Shown here in pieces: positions 27,463 to 40,319 of a stretch of DNA of 64,000 bases. The notes under the pieces are model-generated. The model was not told the origin of the DNA and ran no database searches. It saw nothing but the letters and a program-made list of their open reading frames with translations. Position numbers and translations under genes: made by a program. Source of the DNA: Inonotus obliquus (lineage: Eukaryota > Basidiomycota > Agaricomycetes > Hymenochaetales > Hymenochaetaceae); NCBI GenBank assembly GCA_032164295.1, contig JAJHTX010000002.1, positions 3,100,001-3,164,000 on the forward strand, written 5' to 3'. The number at the start of each line of letters is the position of its first letter. Position 1 is the stretch's first letter.

Positions 27463-27632
27463 TCTGTACTCGGAAGTGTATCCTGTCTGTCCTTGTTACG
27501 AGTCTTGTATTCTCCCGCTCTACCTTGATAATCAAAAGTTCCCCGATTGTCGGGTTATTATAGACAGCTGATTCAGTCCAGGTGGAAGACGCTCGTGGAA
27601 GTCGTGTAAACGACGATGGTAAGTATAAAATT

Positions 27633-28610
27633 CTATTCCTGAGCCAATCGAAATTCAACATAATAGTTCGACCTTTCCCAATCGTCTCTTATTATTTCTA
27701 TATATCGCCTTCTTTGTCCCTTGTCTAGACGCGGCATTACATCTCGACGAGAGGCCAGTGACCCTTCAGAGATACCCATCTCAGAAGCTGCAGTAACCAC
27801 CAGCTCTCGTAACTCCCCTTCTTCAAACATATGGTAGTAGCGATTGAAAACAGCAGGTGCATCTGTAGAACCTTCTGCTAATACCTTTTCTGAGGAGACC
27901 CAGGGCACAAAGACATCCTGTCCCTTGGCTTCCTGACCAAGCTCTCGAGTAGAGTTTGCACTCGGAATGGATCTCTTAGACAGTTCGTCTTGCAGAACTG
28001 CCCAGACATAGATGAGACCACGACCGTGAGATGGTGACAGGCACTTCAAGAGGCTCTTGAAGAAGAAGTATCGAAAGGGTCAGTCTAGTGTACTACACTA
28101 GAACGGTATCTTCACCTGTACGGATTTCTTCCGCCGTTCAGGTGTCGAAAGATGGTGAATGGTTGCAATAGAGATAGCATAGTCCTTCCAAACCATTCCA
28201 TGAAAACCATAAGTATGCGCAGCATGACGAAATTCTACAGCATTACTTACGAAGGCGCCAGCCCTCCACGGAGTATCCAATACATCACCAAGTACACATT
28301 CTCGACTCCTACCACCTGCATTCTTTGCAATCTCCAATAATTTTCCACTTCTGTCAAGTCCAATAGTCCACCGCGTTCCCTCTATGCCTTTAGGTGCAAT
28401 CAGGTACTTTCCGTTGCCGCATCCAGCATCAAGGCCAATGTGCCCTGGAGGGATACTGTCGAGGAACGCTGCAACGACGGGCCAGGGCTTATATCGTGTC
28501 GCTGAGAAGTGGTGCGCAATGGAGTTGTATACTGTGTGCACATAGGTATCTTCGTATGATGATGGTGCGTCTTGAACGGTGCTAGCTGGTGTTACGGCTT
28601 TATAGGACAT
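27633..28610 (-). CDS. TRM9: tRNA wobble-uridine carboxymethyl methyltransferase TRM9
   Basis: Trm9 uses S-adenosylmethionine (with Trm112) to finish mcm5U and mcm5s2U at the wobble position of several tRNAs. The N-terminal part HTVYNSIAHHFSATRYKPWPVV is the Trm9 signature. The SAM-binding motif I is IGLDAGCGNGKYL, followed by GLDRSGKLLEIA, VLGDVLDTPWRAGAF and, after an intron, DYAISIATIHHLSTPERR. A late exon has GGRGLIYVWA-type residues (GRGLIYVWAVLQDE) and the C-terminus has RRRYIEIIRDDWERSNYYVE near the stop at 27633. This length (about 270 residues) lacks the AlkB domain of animal ALKBH8, as in other fungi. A gap of 140 bp separates it from ALG13 on the same strand; both probably have their own promoters. 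Confidence 0.9.
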
Positions 28611-28750
28611 AGTGGTTCGGAAGAAAGGAACTTAAAAGACCAAGGTGCCGAACCGCGGATATTCTATGTACAGCGAATTCTTATAAAATACAGTGAGGTA
28701 CTGGCTGGTATTAAAATACAAAGGTATATCAACACAAATATTGCGCTTTC

Positions 28751-29400
28751 TCAAAGAAAACCCATTTCTTCATCCAAGATATTTCGAAATCTAGCGGGGT
28801 CCATTGGCAGGAATGGTACTAAGCTCTTCGACTCGAAGCTCTCGATATCCTGTGCCAACGTCCTACGTGATAGCATAAAACGTCAATATCCAAACCAAGT
28901 CACTGGAAGTGAAGTAGAGCTCACTTTGAGGTGCTTGCTCTCAGATGTCCAAGCTTGTCAAGTTCAAAAGCTAGATCCATCTGGTGATTGTCCAGCAAGG
29001 ATGGGTTCGGTACAACAATCATAGGTTTTCCCAATCTCAAGACATCAAGTATAGTTCCTGAGCCTGTTCAAACGTAAGCAGAGCATTGATGGAGGCATCG
29101 TTGACAACCTAATCAACTTTGAGGCATACCTGCATGGCTTATGACCAAGTCCGCAACATCATAATCATCTTTCAACGTGGGCTTATACCTCCACATTTCA
29201 ATTTGGACTCCTTGTTCCGTCCACTGCCACGGTCCATCCACATTCGCGTCGAGTGGTTTTGATGTAAAGGGGTATCTCCCGCATTGCACCACAAGATGCT
29301 CGAATCCCTTCTTGTGCAGGGCTTCTAAGACGGATCGGGAAATAACTGCATCGACGAGTTCGTTGAAGAACGTAGATCCGACGGTCACGAAGACGCGCAT
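28751..29400 (-). CDS. ALG13: UDP-GlcNAc transferase catalytic subunit ALG13
   Basis: Alg13 with membrane-bound Alg14 adds the second GlcNAc to the dolichol-linked oligosaccharide on the cytosolic face of the ER. The start [19 protein letters not shown] is the GT28-type nucleotide-sugar fold. It continues with [11 protein letters not shown] and [10 protein letters not shown], then after an intron [20 protein letters not shown] and [19 protein letters not shown], which holds the donor-binding loop. A last exon ([17 protein letters not shown]) ends MGFL at the TGA 28751-28753. About 180 residues, normal for single-domain fungal Alg13. It diverges from PRO3. Confidence 0.93.
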
Positions 29401-29587
29401 TTGCAGTACTTGAGATGGTGGTTACGGGTGTTGTCAGTATTTGCCAGCTCAATTCATCATTGTAGCATGAGTGTTGGGGAATGAAAAGAAAATACTTCCG
29501 TCGGGATTCGGCCGATGAGACGCCTCGCGCAAACAAAATTTGATTGCTACATACCTCTTCAACCTACGATCTTAAGAAACGCAAAAA
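29401..29587. promoter_or_regulatory. Shared divergent promoter of ALG13 and PRO3
   Basis: Only 187 bp lie between the two start codons, so regulatory sites for both directions overlap here. I see no clear TATA box or known operator. Inferred from position. Confidence 0.4.
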
Positions 29588-30850
29588 ATGGGCTACACGC
29601 TATGTATTCTCGGTGAGGAAACCTCAGACTTACCATCCAAACCAAGTTTTATGACCAAATTCCAGGATGCGGGACGATGGGTGTCGCCGTACTCTCAGGC
29701 GTACTCGCCAGCCTCGAGCAACTGCCCAACTACCAACCTAACGGCTCTTCCTCTTTTCCATTCATTCCCTCCTCTTCTTCGTCCTCGGCTCCCAAATGGG
29801 AGAGTCATACGTCTGGAACAGTAACACCAGTCGGCGCGCCAGACGCCTCTCTTCCTTCACGCTTTATTGCATGCGTTAGTAGGGAAGACGGGGTTAGACA
29901 TCTGATGCAGATCTTTCATGGGAAGGGCGGACTTAGTGAATCGGTGGAGATTGTTGCGAATGAGAATGTGGAAAGTGTGAAGGAGTCGGATGTGATTCTT
30001 CTTTGGTATGTTTTTCTGCCCAAGAAGGGACTTTCGGTACTGAACTGTTTTAAGTGTTAAACCTCAGCATGCACACTCTGTACTATCGGATCCGGGAATG
30101 AAAGAAGCTCTCAAGGGCAAACTGTTGATTAGTATCCTCGCTGGTGTAACGATTTCTCAACTTGAGGCATTGGTCGATTCCTCAACGCGAGTGGTCCGAG
30201 CAATGCCAAATACTCCGTGCAAGGTGCTTCTCTCCTTCACAATCAAACTACTCTACGCGCTAATCTTTATGTGCGTTATGTTAGATCCGCGAAGGTATGA
30301 CAGTGGTGTCCACCCTTCCTTCAGGTCCTGAAACCGAACTCGACCGACAAATCATCCTACGCATATTCTCTTCCATCGGTCGATGCAGATTCCTTCCAGA
30401 GAAAAACTTTGACGCATGCACGGCACTCAGCGCGAGTGGTCCTGCATTTGCTTGTGTGTTCCTTGAGGCGATGGCGGATGGTGGTGTGATGATGGGTCTT
30501 CCTCGTGCCGAAGCTCTGGAGTTGGCTGCACAAAGTACTTTCATGACTTCTTTCCCTATTCAGATATTTCGGATCGACTAAACCATTCACGTAGCTTTGC
30601 AAGGTGCTGCCCGAATGTCGCTTCAGTCTGGGACACATCCGGCTCAGATAAAAGATGCTGTCACGAGTAAGTCGTAACCTATGGTTTGAACTACCAGTGC
30701 TTGTAGCTGATGGTTTCGACAGCTCCCGGAGGGTGTACCATTGCAGGTCTCTTGACCCTTGAAGATGGAAAGGTTCGCTCAACAATTGCTCGCGCAATTC
30801 AAGTCGCTACAGAACGAGCTTCGGAACTGGGACAACCAGCCAAGAAGTGA
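29588..30850 (+). CDS. PRO3: Pyrroline-5-carboxylate reductase
   Basis: This enzyme reduces pyrroline-5-carboxylate to proline with NAD(P)H, the last step of proline synthesis. The first exon (29588-29612) and second (from 29666) join as LCILGCGTMGVAVLSGVL, the Rossmann nucleotide-binding loop. The next junction uses a TTTTAAG acceptor to give LLCVKPQHAHSVL, the conserved VKPQ motif. Then ISILAGVTISQLEAL, RVVRAMPNTPCK, and the catalytic dimer domain with TALSASGPAFACVFLEAMADGG and SGTHPAQIKDAVTTPGGCT. It ends GQPAKK at TGA 30848-30850. About 300-330 residues, with a serine-rich insert (SSSFPFIPSSSSSSA) between the first two strands that most bacterial enzymes lack. Confidence 0.95.
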
Positions 30851-30983
30851 AAGCTGATCACAAATCCGAAAGAATTGGCAGTCAAAATGTAGCATTACGA
30901 ATTCGTGTCTTTGTTGTGTACAGTCAAGTGGAAAGCAATCACATTCTAGGGACAATCGGACTCCATGGATGATGTGTCATGAT

Positions 30984-33142
30984 TCAGGCAAGTTCGAGAT
31001 ATCGTTCGACTGGGACAAAGGAAATTAGCAAGCTCTGAAGGAACGAGACAATATAGCTCACCTTCCCAATTCGTAACTGCTTCGTTCCATACCCTTACCT
31101 CATGCTGGCGAGTCCCTCCGAAATGCTCAACGAAATCGTTGCCAAAGACTCCTTCCTCGCGAGCAACACTCTCAGGTTTCATCATCTCCTTCGTAGCATC
31201 CTCTAAGCTTGCACTCAGCATTTTCAGCTTCCCATTCAAACGATCTTCAGCTTTGTAATGGCTTATAGGCGGTCCTGGTTCGATCTTCTTTTCAATTCCA
31301 CGCAACCCTAAGGAGAATATAGCGGAAAGCGCAAAATAAGGATTAAGGTCTGCCCCAGGGACTCGAATTTCCAGGCGCGTTGCTGAAGGGGGCGCAGATG
31401 GTGGTGAGATGATGCGGATGGACGCGGCACGAGAATCGTATCCGTACGTTAGGGCGTTGGGTGCCCAGAACGCTTCTCCGCCAACGAGGCGTTTGTATCC
31501 GTTTATGGTCGGCACAAGCTATCCCGATATGATTCATGAACAGGTAATAGAAGGCCTACAAATTCACACACCATTGGCATCACTATCAATGGAGAATCAA
31601 TACAAGTCTTCAGAGAGAGAGGGGATAATTACCATCGGTTAATCCATCTAAGATTCCGGCCACAAACCACTCGCATTCTTGGCTGACATACTTGAGATCA
31701 GGGAATTTCGCGTTCTTGCGTCCACCATTCCTGAGTTCCTCCTCAGAGACAGCGAAGATGTTCCTTCCAGTTTGGTCTCGCAGAGAGGCGTGCACATGTC
31801 TAGAAAATCATTAGCTCCACGAGTAATCGTCGAACATGTTCGCTGACCCGCCGCAACCCGGTAACTATAAACGGAGCGGGACTTTAATATCCAGTTGACT
31901 CCGTATGTGCAAAGTATACTTACATGTCCATGAGGCTTGGCCATGAAGCTGGGTACGACACCTAGCCTGAGCCCTATGCTCTTGGCCACATATTTAAACA
32001 GGATAGCATTGTCGGCCATCCGAAGGGCGTGGGTGTATGCGAGAGCCGTCTCATATACCCCAGGTCCCGTTTCCGTGTCTACACGAGTCTGTAAGAGGCT
32101 TGATAGTTCACATAAATAAGACATGCGTACGGTGTCCTTCAATAGGGACGTCGAACTTTAGGCTCACGTCAAAAAGGCTTTCATAATACTCTTGATTTAA
32201 TTGGGTCCGCAAGAGCGAGTAGCCGTGCACTGGGAAAATAGAGAGACGTGTAAGAGATAAAACCAATCACTTTAATAACTACATACTGACTTCCAGGCGT
32301 CAGAGGCTTTAGATTCACGAATTGCTTCTCCGCGAGCGTGTCGGGAGTTTCTTTATTGTTGGGTGAACATCATCGCGCGAAGCAGTGCAGCATAGAACGA
32401 ACCTTTGAATTGGAAATACTAGAAAACCATTAGTTCGTCGTGTAAACAACGTCACGGAAGAGTGATTACTGACCTCGTATTCTACACCTGACATGCAGGT
32501 CCATCCCTTGTCCTCAGCCCTCTTGACCGTTCTCCGGAGAGAACTACGTGGACAGACGGACAGCGGTTCTTTTGAGTCTTGATCAAAGAACGAGACAAGG
32601 AAGAAAGGGACATTTCCCTCCCATGGAATTCTCCGGAACGTTGACAAGTCTATCTGAGCAATAACATCCCTATACCCGTTATCTTTATTCGAGATCAAAA
32701 GTTCTCGAGAGTAAACTTGGTCGTGTATATCCCATCCACTGAGAGTAGCGGGTAAATCATGCATCAGGGATTGAACAAAAGACGCACAATACGACGGAGC
32801 AGAAACCAAAGCCATCCGAAGAAGCCGCACTCAAGAACTTGTCCTTAGACTGGGTTTGCTGAATTAAGATAGGTCAACTTGAAGATGTCGAAAGACGAAC
32901 CATGAATTTGCCTCGTAAAACCCCGTCAACTGTAATCGTCAGCAGAAATAGGACATCACAGGCTATGAGTATGGGTACCATCTATGCCTATACACATATA
33001 GTGACGTCAAGATATATTATTAAGAGCAGCGAGAGTGGAAGGACAAACCAGCGACCTTGATTTTGGTGTCTTCTGAGAGCAGTTTCTTCAAGTCACTCAA
33101 GCTCTTGGGAGCACCTTTGGTAGCAATCTCTATGGTAGACAT
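30984..33142 (-). CDS. Glutamine-synthetase-fold protein (FluG C-terminal / GS-I-like)
   Basis: The exons encode a glutamine-synthetase catalytic domain of the class found in the C-terminal half of fungal FluG. The N-terminus reads MSTIEIATKGAPKSL, then VAGIDVDGVLRGKFM across three small exons, including a 9-nt exon (32979-32987). Later come VVFGWDIHDQVYS, GWTCMSGVEYE, the active-site stretch FMAKPHGHLPGCGGHVHASL, and VPTINGYKRLVGGEAFWAP with the ATP/glutamate-binding residues, followed by RLEIRVPGADLNPYF. The stop is TGA 30984-30986 after YLEL-A. There is no N-terminal amidohydrolase domain, so it is a single-domain member of roughly 490 residues. Members of this group may ligate amines other than ammonia; the substrate here is unknown. 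It diverges from RPT3 across 191 bp. Confidence 0.85.
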
Positions 33143-33333
33143 GGTGGTGGACGAGCGATAAGAGTTGTAATTGATTATGTTGCCGGAAAGCGAAGTCGGA
33201 GACCAAATGTTATGCGGATCGCGGATCGCGTGACCAAACACAGACCAAACAAAGCAGGACGCGTCGAGCTCACGAGCCGCGTCATCCCATTCCCAGCTCT
33301 CGTCCTCCACCGTCGCAGTTTCCTTCATATACA
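33143..33333. promoter_or_regulatory. Shared divergent promoter of the GS-like gene and RPT3
   Basis: 191 bp separate the two ATG codons. The stretch holds no clear TATA box. The yeast proteasome-element GGTGGCAAA is not present as such. Inferred from position only. Confidence 0.4.
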
Positions 33334-34899
<1,566 letters not shown>

Positions 34900-36504
34900 A
34901 TTCTCTCCCGCACAATATACCTTCTGTTACGTGAGCCAACCTCTCCCTGACTTCTTGGAATATCTCTCAACCCCTTTGTTTAGATTCATTACATGTACTC
35001 TACGCATCTGCTTATACACTTTGTATCCGATCATAGTCACACACGGTGTGGCTGTTCTGGTTTCCCGCATTCGATCGCTTTGTCACTTGTCTGCATACTG
35101 ACTACTGAATGACGTTCATTTAAAGGAGCTAGATTGGTGCTCTTCTTCCTGCCTAAATCAAGCCCCCTCACTGGTAGGTCTGATTTGGCACCAATGTGGG
35201 GGTGAACGAGCAGGAAACATCTCAGTCGACTCGTTCGATTTGCATCGAGGCGTGGGTGCCTTGAACAGACCTCCTACCCATTGCTAACTGACAACAACGG
35301 ATGCATTCTATATGTTGGTCTATCCTAGTTGCTTTACGGTGATTTCAAGACTGCTTGCGTTCTAACAAATCCTTGTTAAGCAACTAACGAGGATCCAACA
35401 CGACCTTAGCACTCGGCGTCGCTTGTCAATTTCGATGAGGTGACATCTCTTGCATCGGGGGTACGAAATACGTCATCCATCCTTCTGCCTATCTCGTAGA
35501 TGTTATTGTGACGTGACCATCTTCCTGAATGTCTTTCTACTGATGAAACTGACACCCTTCAATCTCCCAGACACGTTATTGGGATTGATTTTTGATTTTT
35601 CTTGGGACGCACTTCTTCTCGTGCGAGTTGGGGACCTCTCCTCGTTGAGAGGTCCCAACGATACTGCTCTGTCACTTTGGCGTGTTCTTGCTTTCCTACA
35701 GTTGCACGCCCATTCAAATGAGCCAGATTGATAACCGCTTATCCCGTTCTTATGTTTTGCCTCCCTGATGATGCACACGCTGTCGATGTGCTTTGACACT
35801 GTTGCGGAGATTCACACGCGGGAGACATTCCTTGATTCGTACTGAATGTTGCGGTTGTTCATATGCAGAGACACCTGCGTGACTACGTTGTCATGCTTGC
35901 TGCATCGCATGTTTCAGCCCACGGAGGGCAACTGTGTTCAGCGTTGAAGGCTCTTCCAGCCCTGGACGAGATTCATTTCACGAGCCTCTTGCATTTAGTG
36001 GTAGCGAAAGATAATGTGAGTGATTCAATCATTTTCCACGAAGTTGCTGGGTGTCCATTGCATCCATAGATTCGTTGACGTCTTTCGTTACTTCTATCAA
36101 CTTGAGAATATATATATAAGCATATCGACGGTCAATATCGTGTTAATGGAGGGCTCTATTAATGTCGAGTTTGAATCTCAGCCATCGAGGTCAGCCGGAC
36201 TAATTGACCTGCTGCTCTGGTATCCTCTTTCCTATTATCCTTTCATGTTTCCTATCCCTTTTTGCTCTCCGACACTCTGGTTGGCGTTCTTTCTTCCACG
36301 CGTCTTCCTCATTTTATGGGAGCAAGATTAATTATGGCAATCGTTTAAAAGCAATTGCTCGCCGATTTCTTAGCGTTGCCTCCTGATTGGTCAACGTTGA
36401 GAATATGGTGCACATCGTTGTCAGCAATAACCATGCAAAATATATTGTTTTTCGATGCACTCTGAAATCTATCCCAGAGAAGATGACAGTTGGCAACGCG
36501 AATC
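34900..36504. other. 1.6-kb gene-poor interval between RPT3 and the DUF3074 gene
   Basis: Two 3' ends face each other over this stretch, so part of it is 3' UTR. No gene is convincing. A 63-codon plus-strand frame from 35542 (MKLTPFNLPDTLLGLIFDF) and later short frames look faintly like an F-box start and leucine-rich pieces, but they are cut by stops that no good splice sites remove. A strong hairpin lies at 35627-35659. Confidence 0.4.
35627..35659. repeat. Near-perfect 13-14 bp inverted repeat (hairpin)
   Basis: The arm GTTGGGGACCTCTC is followed after CTCGTT by GAGAGGTCCCAAC. The arms are complementary over 13 pairs with one extra G bulged in the left arm. The six-base loop makes a very stable stem for either strand. 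It lies in no recognised gene. Confidence 0.75.
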
Positions 36505-37456
36505 TCATGTTGATGCCGTACGAACAGCATTTGCTGCTGCGATCTGCTGCGATTCATCCTCCGTAATCCCTCTCTTGAAGTATTCTCTATCACTGTGGAG
36601 CCACTTAAGGAAGAGAGGCACATCATTAGAGACTTGACCAGGGATGCTGGCCTGTGCTAAGAAATTCGGAATGCTGCCTCCCGGTGTGCTCGACGTCGCC
36701 ATCCTAATTGAGAACATCAATGTCAGAAACATGATCTTCAGTATCAACCAGACTGACCTCCACTCAGTTTTCCCGTTTTCCAGCTGTTGCAATCGCTCGA
36801 CAGAGACATAGCGTCCTCGAGCACCCCTGAGTTCGGCTTTGGATAGTTCCTCGTCTGATGAAACGTCAACAGGGATTGACACAATGATGCTGATTGTTGA
36901 ATACATTTCAGTTCAAGAGTCATCTGATACTGATACCAAGGATTGTATGCCTACCCGGATTTGAGTGGTCCAGATGTGTCTAGATGAATGACTTGAAGAA
37001 CAGTAAATGTTCTATTGCTAATGGGTGGATTGAACTTGTAATGTAGGTTCCATATTGTAGCCCTATCGGAGAGCTTCCTGAGGAGAACGGCATTGTCGAT
37101 ATTGTGCACAAATCTGCGCAAACGCGGTTAGAAATACAACAGAGAGTAATATATCGTATCGTTACTCACTTGCGTTCATGCTCTGGCTTGCTAGTCCCCA
37201 GACCAAACCAGAACTCGTCGAAGGTCGCCTCATCCGGAGCGTGTTCGCTAACTCGACAGAACCATGGTTCTTCGTCATCTGCCTGCTTGGGTGCTGAGTA
37301 ACCTCTTACGATACCCTTTGCGTAGACCTTTGTGTGCTTCCACGTAAGAGTAGCTTCAACCAGCTCGCGCCCTGCCTGGAGTAATTGATCCTCAGGAGGG
37401 ATTTCGGATATCTTTATGGCGGAGAGGTTCAGTTTTATTCCATTTGGAAGAAGCAT
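36505..37456 (-). CDS. DUF3074 (START-like) domain protein
   Basis: Four exons join in frame. The first begins at ATG 37456 (MLLPNGIKLNLSAIKISEIP) and includes TWKHTKVYAKGIVRGYSA and EEPWFCRVSEHAPDEATFDEF, the start of the fungal DUF3074 domain. The second has LLRKLSDRATIWNLHYKFNP and NRTFTVLQVI. The third has IIVSIPVDV and GRYVSVERLQQLENGKTEW, joined through AG-G to RMATSSTPGGSIPNFLAQ, and the end FLKWLHSDREYFK. The START-like fold suggests a hydrophobic or lipid cavity, but no ligand is known for the family. The stop is at 36505-36507. A longer frame begins with GTG at 37471; I prefer the ATG. It diverges from SPB4 over 160 bp. Confidence 0.8.
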
Positions 37457-37616
37457 GATGGTGGTAGACACTGAGGATGGAGAGAGAGTTGTGAGGACGT
37501 TGGTTGGATGGGAGAGACCATGGTTGCAGGTGTGAACTGGTGCTACTATTCTTGGCAGTTCTATTCTTGGTCCGGTTTTTGTCCGTCCATGTCGATCCTC
37601 ACCTCACAATTTCACC

Positions 37617-40097
37617 ATGTCCTCAAACAACGCATATGCGGGATTGTGGACGTCCTTGCCTACACCGTTGACCCCATGGATGTAAGCGTATACTTTATCA
37701 GTTACACCGCTCCCTTTTGACGGAAAGGAGTAGCCTCGACGTTATCAACTCACTTGGATTCGCACAAATGACGCCTGTGCAGGCATCTACGATCCCGCTA
37801 TTCATGAAGCATAAAGACGTCGTGGTCGAAGCCGTGACAGGCAGCGGAAAGACCTTGAGTTTTGTCGTACCTATTATCGAGAAACTCATCAGAAGAGAAA
37901 AGCGTTTGCGAAAGACGGAAGTCGGCGCAATAGTCATTAGTCCGACGAGGTGAGCAAATTGACACACAAAATGTTTAGCTTGCATCTCATCAATTCGTAA
38001 GAGAACTAGCGTCGCAGTTACACTCTGTGTTTGAGCTTTTTCTCAAGTCTCAGCCCAAAGTCAGTTACATGCACTATTGTGAAATGTTTCACTGATGCCA
38101 GAAACCAGATTGAGGAGTCTGTAAATGGAGACGACTCGATTGCGAATGAGCAGTTGTATCCTCCTGCCCTCCTTTTGATGTCGTCGTCGGACTCTTCACC
38201 AGCTGAAGATGTTCGCCGATTCTTGGATACCGGCGCAGACATAGTCATTGGGACGCCAGGCCGTATAGAAGAATTCCTGCTAGGAAAAGGTCGGGATGTT
38301 GTCAGCGTGAAGGAGCTTGAAGTGCTCGTACTGGATGAGGCGGACAGGCAAGTTGACCTTTCCTGGTATCAGATCTGTTTTAACTTACTGTTTTAACTTA
38401 CTGCATCCTAGATTGTTAGACCTTGGATTCACGCAATGCTTAACTCGAATTCTCGCCGCTTTACCTAAGCAAAGGAGAACAGGGCTCTTCAGCGCAACAA
38501 TGACCGATGCACTTTCGGAGCTCGTCCGAGTTGGTCTTCGGAACCCAGTGCGTGTGGTAGTAAAAGTAGAGGCAAAAAGGACGAAGGATGGGAAAGTGGT
38601 AAAAGAAAAAGTGGAAGAGAGACGAATACCTGCTAGGTGTGTGGTCAAGTCTGATCAGTCCTTTTATGTCTCTGAGCCGCTTTGTGTCAGTCTCAAGAAT
38701 TTCTATGTTCGATGTAGACCTTCTGAGAAGATGATTCAGCTTCTCCGGATTATTGAACACGAATCAAACGAATCCGAATCCTCTCGGTTCATCGTATACT
38801 TCGCTACGTGTGCCTGTGTAGATTACTTCTATCGAGTGTGTCCTTTTGCTCTGCTGCGGGACATTCAGGTAACTAATGCTATCCTAGATACTACCATCGT
38901 TGCTCCCGTCCGTCTCGCTCTTCTCGCTTCACGGTCACATTCCACCTGCCAAACGTACTCTCGCCTTGCGCTCCTTCACTACACACGCGTCGACACCGCA
39001 CTCGCCCTCTGTTCTGCTCTGTACAGATGTTGCAGCTCGCGGTCTTGACCTACCTGACGTCGACTGTGTCATTCAGTTCGACCCGCCTGTTGATCCGAAA
39101 CAGTTCAGCCATAGATGTGGGAGGACTGCAAGGGCGGGAAAAGATGGGAGAGCGTGGGTATTACTGTCGGAGAAAGAAGTCGGTTATGTTGGTAGGTGTT
39201 CGTCTCATCGCAGCTGTTGTGTTGGAATTCATTTGCATTTCTAGACTTCCTGTCAGTAAGGAAAATACCCCTAACAGAGCGGGCCCGTTTTTCACCTCCG
39301 GATGCACGAAGGGATCTTGACGAAGACGAAGACGACCCGGAAGCCGAAAGTCTCTTGGAAAGAATGAGAACCGAAGTCCGAAAGGACAGAGACTTATATG
39401 ATAGGGTGGGTTTGCGAGAGCTTCAATGATTTCTTGCTGATGTGGCTCATGATATTTAGGGTATCAAAGCTTTCGTGTCTTTTGTGCGAGCATATTCAAA
39501 ACATGAAGCATCATATATCTTCCGGATACAAGACCTCGACTTGATTGGTGTTGCAAAGTCGTTTGGTCTTTTAAGACTTCCCAGGATGCCCGAGATTAGA
39601 GGATGCTCGGAAGGTTGGCAGGATGATGACCTCGAGGTAAGAGATACAAGCCCTTTCAACGTAGTTTACATTCTCTTACCAGAATGTAGTGGGATTCGTA
39701 TGCTTACAGCGACAAAATTCGTGAAGCTCAAAGAATATCGTCGCTGTCCGAAAGCAAAAACGCGGAAGCGAGGGAACGTCGCGCAGAAGAGAAGAAGAAA
39801 CGCGCTGAGCAGAAGAGGAAGAACACAGCCTGGAGTTATGAAGTAGAGAGGAAAGTAGAGAAGGAGAAGCGGAAAGAGAAAAAGTTGCGGAAGCGAGAGT
39901 GGCTAAAGAGTCATAAGCCTGGTGAATCATCTGCAGAATCAGCACATCCTGTTGCGGGAGAGAAACGAGGCAAGGCCAGAAGTGATGGTGAGGACGATGA
40001 CTGGGAGGACCTAGCGCGCGAAGAGCGGATGGCGAAGAAGGTTAGGAAGGGAACGCTAGATAGCAAAGCCTTTGACGAAGAGTTCGCTGGCCTGTAA
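37617..40097 (+). CDS. SPB4: ATP-dependent rRNA helicase SPB4 (DDX55 family)
   Basis: Spb4 is a DEAD-box helicase for 60S subunit assembly. ATG 37617 opens [21 protein letters not shown], joined to [20 protein letters not shown] with the Q motif. Walker A is [14 protein letters not shown], then [75 protein letters not shown], and [19 protein letters not shown] with [13 protein letters not shown]. The C-terminal extension has [17 protein letters not shown], which is specific to Spb4/DDX55, and ends in a lysine/glutamate-rich coil and DEEFAGL. The DEAD-motif exon is followed by a GC-AG intron (38348-38411). The exon before IEESVNGDD uses an ACCAG acceptor. About 690 residues. Confidence 0.93.
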
Positions 40098-40319
40098 TTC
40101 TTGCGTAGTGTCCTTGGTATTCTCTAGATGCATCATGAGACTTCATTATGGTAGTACTGTGGGAATGCACGGTCGTCCTGGCGCTTCCAGGAGGACACTA
40201 ACATGAATGCATCCTTAACCATATCACGCCAATATCCTGGAACCCATCCCATCCCTGCAAGTGCGACAGCACGGACATGAACGCTGGCTGCGGGGTGCAA
40301 GTCCTGCGCATCAGAAGAG

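Noticed and set aside
28572..29024. 150-codon plus-strand frame over ALG13/TRM9
   Set aside because: Overlaps the last exons of ALG13 on the other strand and looks like noise.
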